The notes: generated by a model not told the origin, from the letters alone. A stretch of DNA of 64,000 bases from Streptomyces changanensis (GCF_024600715.1 NZ_CP102332.1:6076001-6140000), one strand, 5' to 3'. Positions 20,456 through 29,433 are shown, counted from the stretch's first letter. A program made the numbers and translations.

Positions 20456-22515
20456 GCGGGACTCTCCCCATCCGTCGCCGACTGTTCGAACCACCTGCAG
20501 AACTCGAGCCACTCCGGGTCGTCCCACACCGTGCGCAGCGGGGCCAGGTGCCCGCGCCCCGCCGCCGGGGCCCGGCCGTGGCAGCTCCACCGGTCGCGGT
20601 ACGCCCGGCAGAACTCGCCCGGCAGCAGGTGCCAGGAAGCGTCCAGGTAGCGCCGCGCCTCCACGGGGACGCGATGCGTCTCGTCGTCCGGCCACAGCAC
20701 GATGGGCGACGACTGCAGCAGCAGGTCCAGCAGGGCCTCCAGGTGCCGGGGCCGGTACTCCAGCGCCACCGCGCGCGTGCGCGGCTCGCTGCGGAGGCGG
20801 GCCTGCAACTCCTGCGGCTGCCGGGTGTCGCTCTCGCCGAGCCAGTCCACGCGCCTGCCGTCGGAGGAGTTCTCCAGCGCGTCCAACGTCCGGCGCGCGC
20901 GTTCGTTGATCCACCACCGGTCCTCGGGCGGCTGGATGCGGTCGCTCCACCGCAGGACGACGTCGTACTCGGCGCCCAGCCGCATCCCGAAGTCGGTCTC
21001 CTCGGGCCGCCACTGCACCAGGAGCGGCGCGGGCGCGGCGACCTCGACTCGGCGCAGCGGTGTGTCCATGCCGGCCGCGAGCCGCGACGCCCATCGCAGG
21101 GCGGCACCCACCTGCCGTTCCACGCCCGCACGGTCCGGGGTGCACGCGAACTCCTCGCGGCCGTGGACCGTCCCGCCGTCGAGCAGCCACACCGCCAGGG
21201 ACTCCGGCCACTCGTCGCCGACCGCGGCGTGCAGACTGACCACCAACCGCAGCCGCATGGCCCGCGTCCGGTCGGCGAGCCGCTCGAAGGCGTCGTTGAG
21301 GTCGATGCCCACGCCGAGGGCCGCCGCCCAGCCGCGGATGGCGGGCGTGGAGGGGTCGACGCGCGTCTCGTGTGCGAGGAGGGCGACGAAGTCGGCGAGC
21401 GGCCGGGTCCGCCGCTGGCCTGCGGTCGGCGCCCGCAGCAGCAGGTACTCGACCGCGTCGCGCAGCAGTTCCCTGCCCGACGACTCGGGCGGCGCCTCCA
21501 CGGGACCGGGGCAGGCGGCGGCGAGCGTCCTGCGCAGGAGGCCGGAGGTGAGCGGCGCCCCGGGCCAGGCGTCCAGCAGACCGACCGTCCGGACCGCGGC
21601 GCCCAGCCCGTCCACCACGTCGAGCGCCCACGCCCGCGCCGGGGACGGCGAGGCCGCGGCCAGCCCGCGCCGCAGCGCCTCCAGGTCCTGCACCGTCGTC
21701 AACGGGCCCGCGGGGAGCGGCTCGTCCACGGCCCCGACGGCCCGCGCCAGCTCCTCCGCGCCCACCGGCCCCAGCAGCCCGCCCGCCGGGTGCGTGCCGT
21801 GGCGGGCGTTGCGCGCGAGCCACAGCCCGGCCGGGGCGAACAGCGCGCCGTCGAACTCGGTCCGCAGGATGGCCTGCCCGGCCGTGCCGCCGTCCTCCCG
21901 GACCGCCTCGACGACGGCGTGCGGCGGCAGCGTCTCACCGGCCGCGGGGATCCCGTCCTGGAGGACCTTCACCAGAGTGCGGCTGAACCGCAGACCGTAG
22001 GCCTCCTCGGCCGCGCCCGACCCCATGAGGAGCGACAGCCGTGTGTCGCCCTGGCGGATGCCGTTCGCGACGGACTTCAGATCCGGTACCGCGTTGCCGG
22101 CGTGGCAGGTGTCCACGATGGCGATCACCCCGGCGAGGCCCCGCGTCTCCAGCACCTGCGCCAGCAGCGACCCGACGTCGACCGCCGTGACCGGCGCCTC
22201 CGCGCGCGAGTCGCTCGCCATGAAGCACAGACCCGTCCCCGAGGCCATGCCGTGGCCGAGCAGCGCCACGACCAGCACCGCGCCCGCCTCCCCGGCGGCC
22301 AGGGCGGCCGCCCGTACCGCGGCTTCGACGTCCGCGCGCGCCACCCCCTCCCCGCACAGCAGCGTCGCCGCGACCGGTGGGTCCTTCTCGCAGGCGCCCA
22401 CCCAGGGCGCCGTCAACGTCTCGTGCAGCGCCCCCGCCGCCGCCTCCAGCCCGTCCAGGAGGCCGAGGTCCGGGCACTGCGCCCCGATCACCAGGGCGTG
22501 GCGCGGGCCCGTCAT
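20452..22515 (-). CDS. Caspase-like protease fused to VMAP middle and C-terminal domains
   Basis: 687 residues. N-terminal caspase-fold peptidase (about 1-235) with catalytic His88 in LLGHGMASG and Cys137 in VDTCHAGN, both embedded in the expected strands. The rest is all-alpha/mixed sequence matching the VMAP (vWA-MoxR-associated protein) architecture: a middle region with PLADFVALLAHETRVDPSTP, then the C-terminal domain starting at LRLVVSLHAAVGDEWPESL and ending in RTVWDDPEWLEFCRWFEQSA. In such systems the peptidase is the likely effector, released by the MoxR/STAND partners. ATGA overlap with both neighbours. Assignment of the caspase motifs is strong; the activation route is inferred. Confidence 0.88.
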   Translation of the reverse strand: MTGPRHALVIGAQCPDLGLLDGLEAAAGALHETLTAPWVGACEKDPPVAATLLCGEGVARADVEAAVRAAALAAGEAGAVLVVALLGHGMASGTGLCFMASDSRAEAPVTAVDVGSLLAQVLETRGLAGVIAIVDTCHAGNAVPDLKSVANGIRQGDTRLSLLMGSGAAEEAYGLRFSRTLVKVLQDGIPAAGETLPPHAVVEAVREDGGTAGQAILRTEFDGALFAPAGLWLARNARHGTHPAGGLLGPVGAEELARAVGAVDEPLPAGPLTTVQDLEALRRGLAAASPSPARAWALDVVDGLGAAVRTVGLLDAWPGAPLTSGLLRRTLAAACPGPVEAPPESSGRELLRDAVEYLLLRAPTAGQRRTRPLADFVALLAHETRVDPSTPAIRGWAAALGVGIDLNDAFERLADRTRAMRLRLVVSLHAAVGDEWPESLAVWLLDGGTVHGREEFACTPDRAGVERQVGAALRWASRLAAGMDTPLRRVEVAAPAPLLVQWRPEETDFGMRLGAEYDVVLRWSDRIQPPEDRWWINERARRTLDALENSSDGRRVDWLGESDTRQPQELQARLRSEPRTRAVALEYRPRHLEALLDLLLQSSPIVLWPDDETHRVPVEARRYLDASWHLLPGEFCRAYRDRWSCHGRAPAAGRGHLAPLRTVWDDPEWLEFCRWFEQSATDGESPA

Positions 22516-23489
22516 GATCCGCTGGCGGCGGTCAGGGCCTCCATCAGCGGACCCGCCACGGCCGCCTGCGCCAGGTACTTCGCCGCCGGGTGCACCCACG
22601 CGCCGTCCGAGTCGACCCGGGCGCTCACCGGGCGGGCCGCGGCGGCGTTCGGCAGCACGAACCGCTCCAGGGCCGGACGCGCGGCCACGATGTCGTCCCG
22701 GTCCCAGAAGTTCAGCCACCGGTCCACGCACGCCGGGGTGGCGAGGGGCTGGGGCCGTACGCGCGGCAGGACCGCCGTCCGCACCCCGAGCGGCGACCCC
22801 AGTGTGATGAGCAGCGGCACCCGGCCCTGGTGCCCGTGGAGGGTCTCCAGGGCGACGACCGTGCCCAGCGAGTGGGCGACCACGACCGTCGGCCCGTCCG
22901 CGTCCAGGCTCGCCGCGACCCTGCGGCGGACCCGGGCGTCCAACGTCACCCCGGCGTCGTCCGGCTCTCCGCGGTTGAGGTAGCGGGCCACCTGGCCCAG
23001 CATCCCGGCCGTGAGCCGGGCGCTCAACCATCCGCCGCCCGCGCGCAGTCCGGGCAGCGCCAGCAGGCTCGTCAGCGCGTTCACGACGTGCCGGCCGGGG
23101 GCTCCCGCGCCCTGCGCGCCATCCGGAGGGGCGAGCTGCACGCGGGCGTGCCGCAGCACCCTCAGCTCCGTCGGCGTCAACGCGGGGTCGGTCAACCGCT
23201 CGTCGACGGCCTCCAGCAGCAGCTCCGCGACCAGTGCCTGTTCCTCGTCCTCACCCGGCCGTGCCGACCCCGCCGCCGAGCCCGTGCCCTGGGAGCCCGC
23301 CGTACGGAACAGGTCGCCGTAGTAGGCGAAGCGGGTGTCGGCGGCCCAGCCACCCGTCAGACCGGACAGCCGGCTTCCGTGCCCGGCCGCGCGAGCCCCG
23401 TGGGCCGCGGCCCGTAACCACTCGTCCAGATCCGCGCCGGCCTCCCGGGGACCGCCGATGCCGTGGACGAACACCAGACGAGGCTTCAT
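22512..23489 (-). CDS. Alpha/beta hydrolase, first gene of the conflict operon
   Basis: 325 residues from the ATG at 23489, with AGGAGGGGGAGC directly upstream (a very strong ribosome site). Alpha/beta-hydrolase features: LVFVHGIGG near the start (oxyanion loop), nucleophile elbow AHSLG with Ser207, a WDRDD acid segment and a late His (AWVHP). It resembles lipases/esterases of the PGAP1-like type. It starts the operon and is coupled (ATGA) to the caspase gene, so I infer a role as membrane- or lipid-directed effector or as processing enzyme of the system. Codon 25 (23417-23415) is TTA, which in Streptomyces needs the developmentally regulated bldA tRNA; none of the other three operon genes obviously has one. 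Confidence 0.82.
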   Translation of the reverse strand: MKPRLVFVHGIGGPREAGADLDEWLRAAAHGARAAGHGSRLSGLTGGWAADTRFAYYGDLFRTAGSQGTGSAAGSARPGEDEEQALVAELLLEAVDERLTDPALTPTELRVLRHARVQLAPPDGAQGAGAPGRHVVNALTSLLALPGLRAGGGWLSARLTAGMLGQVARYLNRGEPDDAGVTLDARVRRRVAASLDADGPTVVVAHSLGTVVALETLHGHQGRVPLLITLGSPLGVRTAVLPRVRPQPLATPACVDRWLNFWDRDDIVAARPALERFVLPNAAAARPVSARVDSDGAWVHPAAKYLAQAAVAGPLMEALTAASGS

Positions 23490-23742
23490 CGCTCCCCCTC
23501 CTCGACGTCCGTTGTTGATCGATCCTTTCGCGGACGGCCGACGACCGGCAACCCCTGTGGAAAACCCGCTCGCCGACCGGAGGCGCCGAGCCGCCGAGCC
23601 GCCGCCCGCCGAGCCACGCTCGTGCGTACGCGCCCGCGGCCCGCCCGCGACCGCCCGCACCGTCCGCAGGTCCGCCCCGCGACCGCCCGCCCAGCCCGTC
23701 GGTCCGCCCGTCGGCGCGGCAGGCACCGCGATCCCGCGTCGG

Positions 23743-24777
23743 CTAACCCCGCCGCGCCGCAGCCGCCACCTCGGCGTACAGCTCCGCCCCCGTCCAGCGG
23801 CGGGGCCGGCCGGCGACGGCCTCCGCCTCCGCCTCGCGCACCAGTTCGGCGAGGCGGGCGTTCACCGGCGCGCCGAGCCCGTGGCGGGCCGCGAGGGCGA
23901 CGACCTCGCCCTGCAACGAGTCGATCTCCGTGGGCCGGCCGCGCTCCAGGTCCTCCCACATCGACGACCTGGCCTGGGCGTCCACCCGCAGCGACGCCGC
24001 GGCGACCCTGCGGAACACCGTGTCCGGCCACCGCAGGAGACGGGGCGTCACCGACGCCGGCACGGGACCCAGCCGCGCCGGCACCACCCCCTCCGCCCGG
24101 AACACCGCGAGCGCCTCCTCCTGGCACAGGGCGAGACACCGGCGGTACGCGCGCGAGCCCAACTGCTCGCGCAGGGGCAGACCGGAGAGGGCGTTCACGG
24201 CGTTGTTCAGGTTCATGAGCAGCTTGGCGTGCTGGACCCGCGGCATGTCGCCGCGCGGCTCGACCGCGAGACCCGCCCGCCGCAGCGCCGCCACCAGCGG
24301 ACGCGCGGCCGTGACATCGTCCACCATCAGCGCGCCGGCCGTGCCCTGGTGGAAGGAGGCGGGGCCGGTGCGCACCACGTTGTACGGCACCATCCCGGCC
24401 AGTACGGCGGTCCCCGCCGGCAGGGCGGCCCGCAGCTCCGCGGGGTTGCGCAGCCCGTTCTGGAAGCTCACCACCACCGTGTCCGCGCCCAGGTGGGGGC
24501 CGATCGCCCGGGCGGCCTCGCGCGTCGCGCCCGACTTGACCGTGACCAGGACGTAGTCGGCGCCGGCCACGGCCGCCGGGTCGGCGGAGGTGCGCAGGCG
24601 CGCCGGCGCGACCCGCGCCTCCGGACGGCCGCCGCCCGTCAGGAGGAGCCCCCGCTCCCGTACGGCGTCCATCGCGGACGGCCGTCCCACGAGCGTCACG
24701 CCGCAGTCGGCGGCGAGCGCCCCGCCCAGGTGGCAGCCGATGCTGCCCGCGCCGAACACGGCGATCTCCAGTGCCAT
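23743..24777 (-). CDS. 2-dehydropantoate 2-reductase family (ApbA/PanE-like)
   Basis: 344 residues. N-terminal Rossmann domain with the NADP-binding GAGSIGCHLGGAL at residues 9-21, VTVKSGATREA and the VVSFQNGLRNPAEL segment; C-terminal helical domain with KLLMNLNNAVNALSGLPL, which contains the conserved catalytic Lys and Asn, and ERGRPTEIDSLQGEVVALA. The family reduces ketopantoate to pantoate for coenzyme A, but secondary paralogues in actinobacteria act on other 2-oxo acids; no pan genes are near, so the exact substrate is open. It begins about 790 bp after the conflict operon start region and is probably an independent unit. Confidence 0.88.
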   Translation of the reverse strand: MALEIAVFGAGSIGCHLGGALAADCGVTLVGRPSAMDAVRERGLLLTGGGRPEARVAPARLRTSADPAAVAGADYVLVTVKSGATREAARAIGPHLGADTVVVSFQNGLRNPAELRAALPAGTAVLAGMVPYNVVRTGPASFHQGTAGALMVDDVTAARPLVAALRRAGLAVEPRGDMPRVQHAKLLMNLNNAVNALSGLPLREQLGSRAYRRCLALCQEEALAVFRAEGVVPARLGPVPASVTPRLLRWPDTVFRRVAAASLRVDAQARSSMWEDLERGRPTEIDSLQGEVVALAARHGLGAPVNARLAELVREAEAEAVAGRPRRWTGAELYAEVAAAARRG

Positions 24778-24942
24778 GCGGACAGTGTGGACGCCGCTCC
24801 CGCGCGCGTCGAGGTGGTGCGGCGGTCACCCGCACCGGGCCGGACCTTGTGCCGCTCACCCCGGATCGGCCCGCCGGACCGTGGCGCACACCGCCCACCT
24901 CCGGAGCGGTCGTGCCGGGCCCGGAGCGGTCGCCGGGCCGGG

Positions 24943-26103
24943 TCAGGCCCCGTCCACCTCCGGAGCGGGCCGGCGCGGTGGGCCGGCGTCGCGGTGCGCG
25001 TGTGGATGAGGAGCTCCTGCCGTCCGGGGCGGCGTCGCCCGGTGCTCGGGGAGCGGCAGCTCGTACCGCACCGGCCTGCGGTGGCCGGCCATCCGCCGGT
25101 CCACGTTGTACACCCGGCCGAACTTCCCCGGCATCCGGGCGAAGTCGGTCTGACCGCGCAGCGGGTTCCGGCCGAGCACGCCCATGGCGCCGAAGGCGTG
25201 GCGCAGCCCCAGGTGCTTGCGGTCGAGGACGGCCTGGGTGCGCACCAGCTCCCGGTAGAACTCCTCCAGCGGCAGCTTCGTCGGCACCACCGCGTGCTGG
25301 ATGTCGAAGAGCCGGTGGTCGCGGGTCGTCAGCTGGCGGGCCTCGGTGGTGTTCCGGGCGGATGAACGCCACGTCATCGACGATGAACACGTCGGGCTCG
25401 CGGACCGGCGCCATCTCCGCGGCGGCCGCCTCCGGTGACGCCTCGCGGTAGCTGCGCCCGTAGAACGTCCACGCCGAGCAGAACGAGCAGTCCCAGGGGC
25501 AGCCGCGGGTGAACTCGATGGAGGCGCACGGGTCCAGCTCGCCGACGAAGTACCGGTTCCGCCCGCGCGTCAGGTCACGTGCCGGACGAGGGTCGTCCAG
25601 GCTCTCCGGCCGCCGCGGCGCGGGGCCGCGCGCCTCCGCCGACACGACCCCCGACACGACCCCCGACACGACCCCCGGCACGCCGCCCGGACCGCCGTCC
25701 CGGGCCGCCTCCAGCAGCGGCGGCACCGCGGGCTCCCCCTCACCGCGCACGATCGCGTCCACGGCGCCCTCGGCCTGCCGCAGCACGTGTTCGGCGATGA
25801 ACGAGACGCTGTGGCCGCCGAAGAACACGAAACACCCGGGGGACGCCTCCTTCGCGCGCCGGGCGATGTCGATCGCCTCCGGGATGTCGGCCAGGTAGTC
25901 GAGGGAGATCCCCAGCGCCTCCGGCGCGAACGAGCGCAGCTCCGCGTCGAGTACGGAGGGGGCAGGACCTGGAGGTCCACCACGCGGACGTCGTGACCGG
26001 CGTCCCGGACCGCCGCGGCCATCCGTTCCAGCCCCAGGGGTTCGAGTCGCAGGAAGATCTCCGAGTACATCAGGGCGCTGGGGTGGACCAGGAGCACGCG
26101 CAT
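24943..26103 (-). pseudogene. hpnR: Hopanoid C-3 methylase-like radical SAM protein, decayed
   Basis: Starts MRVLLVHPSALMYSEIF at 26103. Pieces in the right order match HpnR (B12-binding radical SAM enzyme that methylates hopanoids at C-3): the Rossmann B12 domain to VVDLQVL, a frame change near 25950, FFGGHSVSFIAEHVLRQAEG, the radical-SAM cluster motif in FTRGCPWDCSFCSAWTFYG (C-x3-C-x2-C spacing kept), VFIVDDVAFIRPEH, then directly TTRDHRLFDIQHAVVPTKLP to GQTDFARMPGKFGRVYN. Roughly 170-180 residues normally lying between the last two blocks are deleted. A 12-bp tandem repeat (25641-25676) also adds a GVVS repeat. It cannot be a working enzyme. No other hopanoid genes are in the window. Confidence 0.8.
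25641..25676. repeat. 12-bp tandem repeat, three copies
   Basis: GACACGACCCCC repeated three times without change, followed by a partial copy. It lies inside the hpnR pseudogene, where it encodes a repeated Gly-Val-Val-Ser on the minus strand. Confidence 0.9.
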
Positions 26104-26168
26104 GTGCGTCTCCCGCCCGACGGCGACGAAGCGTTTCCTTCTGACGCTCCCGTGCTGTCGGCGCACGG

Positions 26169-26489
26169 TCAGCCGCGCCGCCAGACCAGGCGCACGGCGA
26201 AGTTCACCCCCGCGGTGCCCTTCGCGACGACCACCCCGGTCTCGCCGCCCACCTTCAGGCCGAACTCCACCTCCGCCTCGTCGGGACCCATGTCGCGGAG
26301 CGTCCGCGAGAGGCTCGACAGCGTGGGCCCGAGCTGCTCCAGGGCCTCCTGGAACGACACCCGGGCCCGGGCGGTCAGCCCCTCGCCGGGGACGCCCTCG
26401 GTGTCCACCGGCACCAGACCGGCCTCGGTCTCGAAGACGGCGGCACCGCCACTGCCGTCGCCCACGTCGATCGTGATCAGCTGCGCCAC
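26169..26489 (-). CDS. CU044_2847-type trypsin-co-occurring domain protein
   Basis: 106 residues if started at the GTG at 26489 (MAQLITIDVGDG); a GTG five codons upstream (26504) is an alternative. The domain fills the protein: LITIDV, FETE, the helix SFQEALEQLGPTLSSLSRTL, then DEAEVEFGLKVGGETGVVVA and NFAVRLVW. This small beta-rich domain is described as co-occurring with trypsin-like peptidases and appears in predicted conflict and signalling loci together with STAND NTPases. Here no trypsin gene is adjacent, but the STAND-caspase operon lies about 3 kb away. Function is otherwise unknown. Confidence 0.8.
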   Translation of the reverse strand: MAQLITIDVGDGSGGAAVFETEAGLVPVDTEGVPGEGLTARARVSFQEALEQLGPTLSSLSRTLRDMGPDEAEVEFGLKVGGETGVVVAKGTAGVNFAVRLVWRRG

Positions 26490-26611
26490 GGGGTCCAGCC
26501 TCACCCGGGGGTCCGCGCCCCGCACGCCGGAGCCACCCGTAGGGGCCACCACGGCATCCCGCTTGGCCGTTTTCCACCGCACCCGCGCGCAGGGGCGACA
26601 CCGCCGTGCGG

Positions 26612-26737
26612 GGCTGGATGAGGAGCCCTACGCACCGCGACAACATCCTGAACTGCGCGTTCCGGGACATCGGAGTCGGCGTGAACCTCGGCTCCGACGG
26701 CCCCTGGTGGGTACAGGACTTCGCCGTCGCCAAGTAG
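26612..26737 (+). pseudogene. C-terminal remnant of a CAP/SCP-domain protein
   Basis: 41 codons with a stop at 26737 read GWMRSPTHRDNILNCAFRDI followed by GVGVNLG and GPWWVQDFA. This is the end of a CAP (SCP/PR-1-like) domain, including the H-R-x-N-I-L-N signature. Everything upstream of it is missing. The converging neighbour gene also ends in a CAP domain but is not the source, since the strands and residues differ. Confidence 0.7.
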
Positions 26738-26883
26738 GACGGCGAGGCCGGAAGGGGCGGAAAGGGATATTGGCGGCGGAAGGGCCGGTGAGACGGAAGG
26801 GCCGGTGGGACGGAGGGGGACGGCCGTACGGGGAGCCGGACACCCCCCTTCGGCGCCGGGGGGGATGCGACGGAACCGGCGGG

Positions 26884-28536
26884 TCAGGCCGGGTCCGCCA
26901 GGGTCTGCACCCAGACGGTGCCCTGCGGGCCGGGCACGGCGGCCACCCCGGTGTCCCGGTACCGGCAGCCGAGCATGTTCTCCTCGTGCATCGCGCCGTC
27001 CATCCAGTCGTCCACCACCACCGCCGGATCGCGGGGGCCCCGGTGCAGGTTCTCGGCCCACGCGCCGGCGTCGTACCCCTCGCCCGCGATCCGCGTGTCC
27101 GCGTTACGGCCCTCGGGGTCCGCGTGCGCGAAGTAGCCCCGGTCGACCATGTCGCGCGCGTGGGCCCGTGCGGCGGCCGTCAGCCGGGGGTCCAGCCGCA
27201 GCGGCGCGCACCCGACCTCGGCGCGGCGGGCGTTGACCAGGTCCGTCAGCCGCTGCGCCGTGCTCGGTCCGGCGGATCGTGTGCGGCTCGCCGACGGAGT
27301 GGGGGAGGGGGCGCTCGGGCTGGGCGACGCGGTCGGTGAGGGGCTGGGCGGCGGCGCGGGGGAGGACGCGGGCGTCCGCGGCGCGGCCGGCCCCGTCGTG
27401 AGGGGAGCGGTCGTCGGCGGGGCCGGTGCGGGGGGCCCGCTCGTCGCCGGCCAGAGCGCGGCCAGCAGCGCCCCGCCCACGGCGAGGCCGCCCACCGCGG
27501 CGGGCAGCCGCCATCGCGCCGCCCCGGCGGCAGGGCCGCCGCCCGTGACGCCCCCTGGCGGGACTCCTGCCCCGCCCGTACCGCCGCCCACGGACGAGAC
27601 CCCGTCCGGCACGGGCGGTCCGTCCGGTATCGGCGCCCCGTGCGGTACCGGTACCGGTGCCGCGTCGACCGTTCCGCCCACCGTGCCTGCCGCGTCCGGA
27701 GCGGCCCACCAGGAGGCGTACGCCGCCTCACCGACACCCGCGCCCGCGCCCGCGCCCGAGACCAGTGGGTACCCCGACAGGGGGACGACCAGGGCGAGTC
27801 CCGCCAGGAGACCCTCGGCCGGGACGAGACCGGACCGGTGCCCCCCGCAGGCGCGGCAGCCCCGGGCGTGCCGGGCCACGCGCTTGCGCCACACCGGCGC
27901 CGGACGCCCGTCCCAGTCCGCCGTGAGCCGTGCCAGCGCCCGGCACCGCGGCCGCGCCGCCAGGGCGCGCACCACCACCCGGCCCGTCTCCAACTGGGTC
28001 CTCATCCGCTGCACCCGCACCGCCGCGTGCCGTGCGGGTACGCCCAGCGCCTCGGCCAGCTCCGCGCGCGTGAGCTGCCCGGCGGCCTCCTGCCACCACA
28101 GGGCCAGCAGGTCCCGGTCGCCCTCGTCGAGCCACCGGGTCGCCTCGGCGACCTCACGGCGCTGCCCCGAGAGGCCGAGCCGCAGGATCGTCAGGTCCAC
28201 GAAGTCCCCCGCCGGGTCGGGCCGCTCGGCGAGGCGCTCCGCCGAGGCGACGGGCGCCTGGCGGCCCTCGCTCCAGCGGCGCCGCACCTGGTTCATCGCG
28301 ATGGCGACGAGCCAGGAGCGGAACCGGGACGGCTCGCGCAGCCCGGCCAGGCCGGTCAGCGCCCGGTACATCGTGTCCTGCACCACGTCGTCGACGTCCG
28401 GGTGCCCGTCCAGGGCCCGTCCGACGACGTTGTAGACCAGCGGCAGGTAGTCCGCGACGAGGCGTTCGCGCGCGCGGCCGTCACCCGCCCGTGCCGCGCT
28501 CACCAGCTCCGGTATGTGCTCGCCGTCCGTGTGCAT
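26884..28536 (-). CDS. ECF sigma factor fused to an exported CAP domain
   Basis: 550 residues from the ATG at 28536. Sigma-70 region 2 at about 24-90 (DVDDVVQDTMYRAL, FRSWLVAIAMNQVRRR), region 4 at about 135-185, then an anti-sigma-like zinc-finger remnant (H223-x3-C227-x2-C230). Hydrophobic segments follow at about 240-260 and 345-365, a long Pro/Ser/Thr-rich linker, and from about 430 a CAP/SCP domain (LTDLVNARRAEVGCAPLRLD, YFAHADPEGRN, WAENLHRG, WMDGAMHEENMLGC). So one chain carries a cytoplasmic promoter-recognition part, a membrane anchor and an extracellular sensor-like part. Regulated proteolysis would be needed to free the sigma part; this is inference. Confidence 0.87.
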   Translation of the reverse strand: MHTDGEHIPELVSAARAGDGRARERLVADYLPLVYNVVGRALDGHPDVDDVVQDTMYRALTGLAGLREPSRFRSWLVAIAMNQVRRRWSEGRQAPVASAERLAERPDPAGDFVDLTILRLGLSGQRREVAEATRWLDEGDRDLLALWWQEAAGQLTRAELAEALGVPARHAAVRVQRMRTQLETGRVVVRALAARPRCRALARLTADWDGRPAPVWRKRVARHARGCRACGGHRSGLVPAEGLLAGLALVVPLSGYPLVSGAGAGAGVGEAAYASWWAAPDAAGTVGGTVDAAPVPVPHGAPIPDGPPVPDGVSSVGGGTGGAGVPPGGVTGGGPAAGAARWRLPAAVGGLAVGGALLAALWPATSGPPAPAPPTTAPLTTGPAAPRTPASSPAPPPSPSPTASPSPSAPSPTPSASRTRSAGPSTAQRLTDLVNARRAEVGCAPLRLDPRLTAAARAHARDMVDRGYFAHADPEGRNADTRIAGEGYDAGAWAENLHRGPRDPAVVVDDWMDGAMHEENMLGCRYRDTGVAAVPGPQGTVWVQTLADPA

Positions 28537-28761
28537 GCCCCGCCTCGCCCGTCGTGTTCCCGTCGTCCTGTCGTCAGGGGACCCGTCAGCGGGCGCGCGA
28601 CAACAGAAAACAGCCGGACACTACGCACCCGGCGCGCCGGCGCGAAACTTTCGGAAGGGCGCGCCCCTGGCACCGGGTCTTGCCCACCGCTCCGAGCGGA
28701 AATAGGTTCCGAGTGAAACCATCCAGGTCAGGCCCCCAGGCCCCCGGCTTCCGGAGTCCGC

Positions 28762-29433
28762 ATGCCCCTGCACGTCCCCGCCGGCTCGCACATCCTCTTC
28801 CAGGGCGACTCCGTCACGGACGGCGGCCGCGACCGGAGCGCGGACGCGGACGTCAACGCCGCCCTCGGCCACGGCTACGTCCACCTGGTCGCCGCCCGCG
28901 CCACCGCGCGGGCGCCCGGCCACCGCTGGCGGTTCACCAACCGGGGTGTGGCCGGCGACAAGGTCGCGGAGCTGGCAGCCCGCTGGCAGACCGACGCCCT
29001 CGACCCCGCGCCCGACCTCCTGTCGATCCTCGTCGGCGTCAACGACGCCTGGCGCGTCGTGGACGGCGAGTGCGGCGACATCGACGCGCAGGGCTTCCAC
29101 ACGGCGTACGACGCCCTCCTCACCCGGACCCGTCAGGCCCTGCCCCACGTGCGGATCGTGCTGTGCGAGCCGTTCTCGCTGCCCAGCGGCCCCGGCTCCG
29201 ACTTCGACGAGGCCCTCGCCGCGCAGGTGCTGCTCCGCCAGAAGGTGGTGGCCGAGCTTGCCGCCGCGCACCGGGTGGAACCGGTGCGCCTCCAACCCGT
29301 GTTCGACGAGGCGGCACGGCGCGCCCCGGCCGCGCACTGGCTCCACGACGGGGTGCACCCCACGCCCGCCGGCCACCAACTGCTCGCCGACGCGTGGATC
29401 AGCGCCGTTGCAGCCGGGCCGCCCGCGCGCTGA
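28762..29433 (+). CDS. SGNH/GDSL hydrolase
   Basis: 223 residues. All four blocks of the family are present: block I GDSVTDGGRD with the nucleophilic Ser17, block II NRGVAGDK, block III LVGVNDAW with the oxyanion Asn, and block V DGVHPTPAGH with the catalytic Asp and His near residue 202. No signal peptide, so it should act in the cytoplasm as an esterase or acyl hydrolase; the substrate is unknown. Its last 35 bp overlap the end of the converging amidase gene, so no intergenic terminator separates them. Confidence 0.93.
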   Translation: MPLHVPAGSHILFQGDSVTDGGRDRSADADVNAALGHGYVHLVAARATARAPGHRWRFTNRGVAGDKVAELAARWQTDALDPAPDLLSILVGVNDAWRVVDGECGDIDAQGFHTAYDALLTRTRQALPHVRIVLCEPFSLPSGPGSDFDEALAAQVLLRQKVVAELAAAHRVEPVRLQPVFDEAARRAPAAHWLHDGVHPTPAGHQLLADAWISAVAAGPPAR

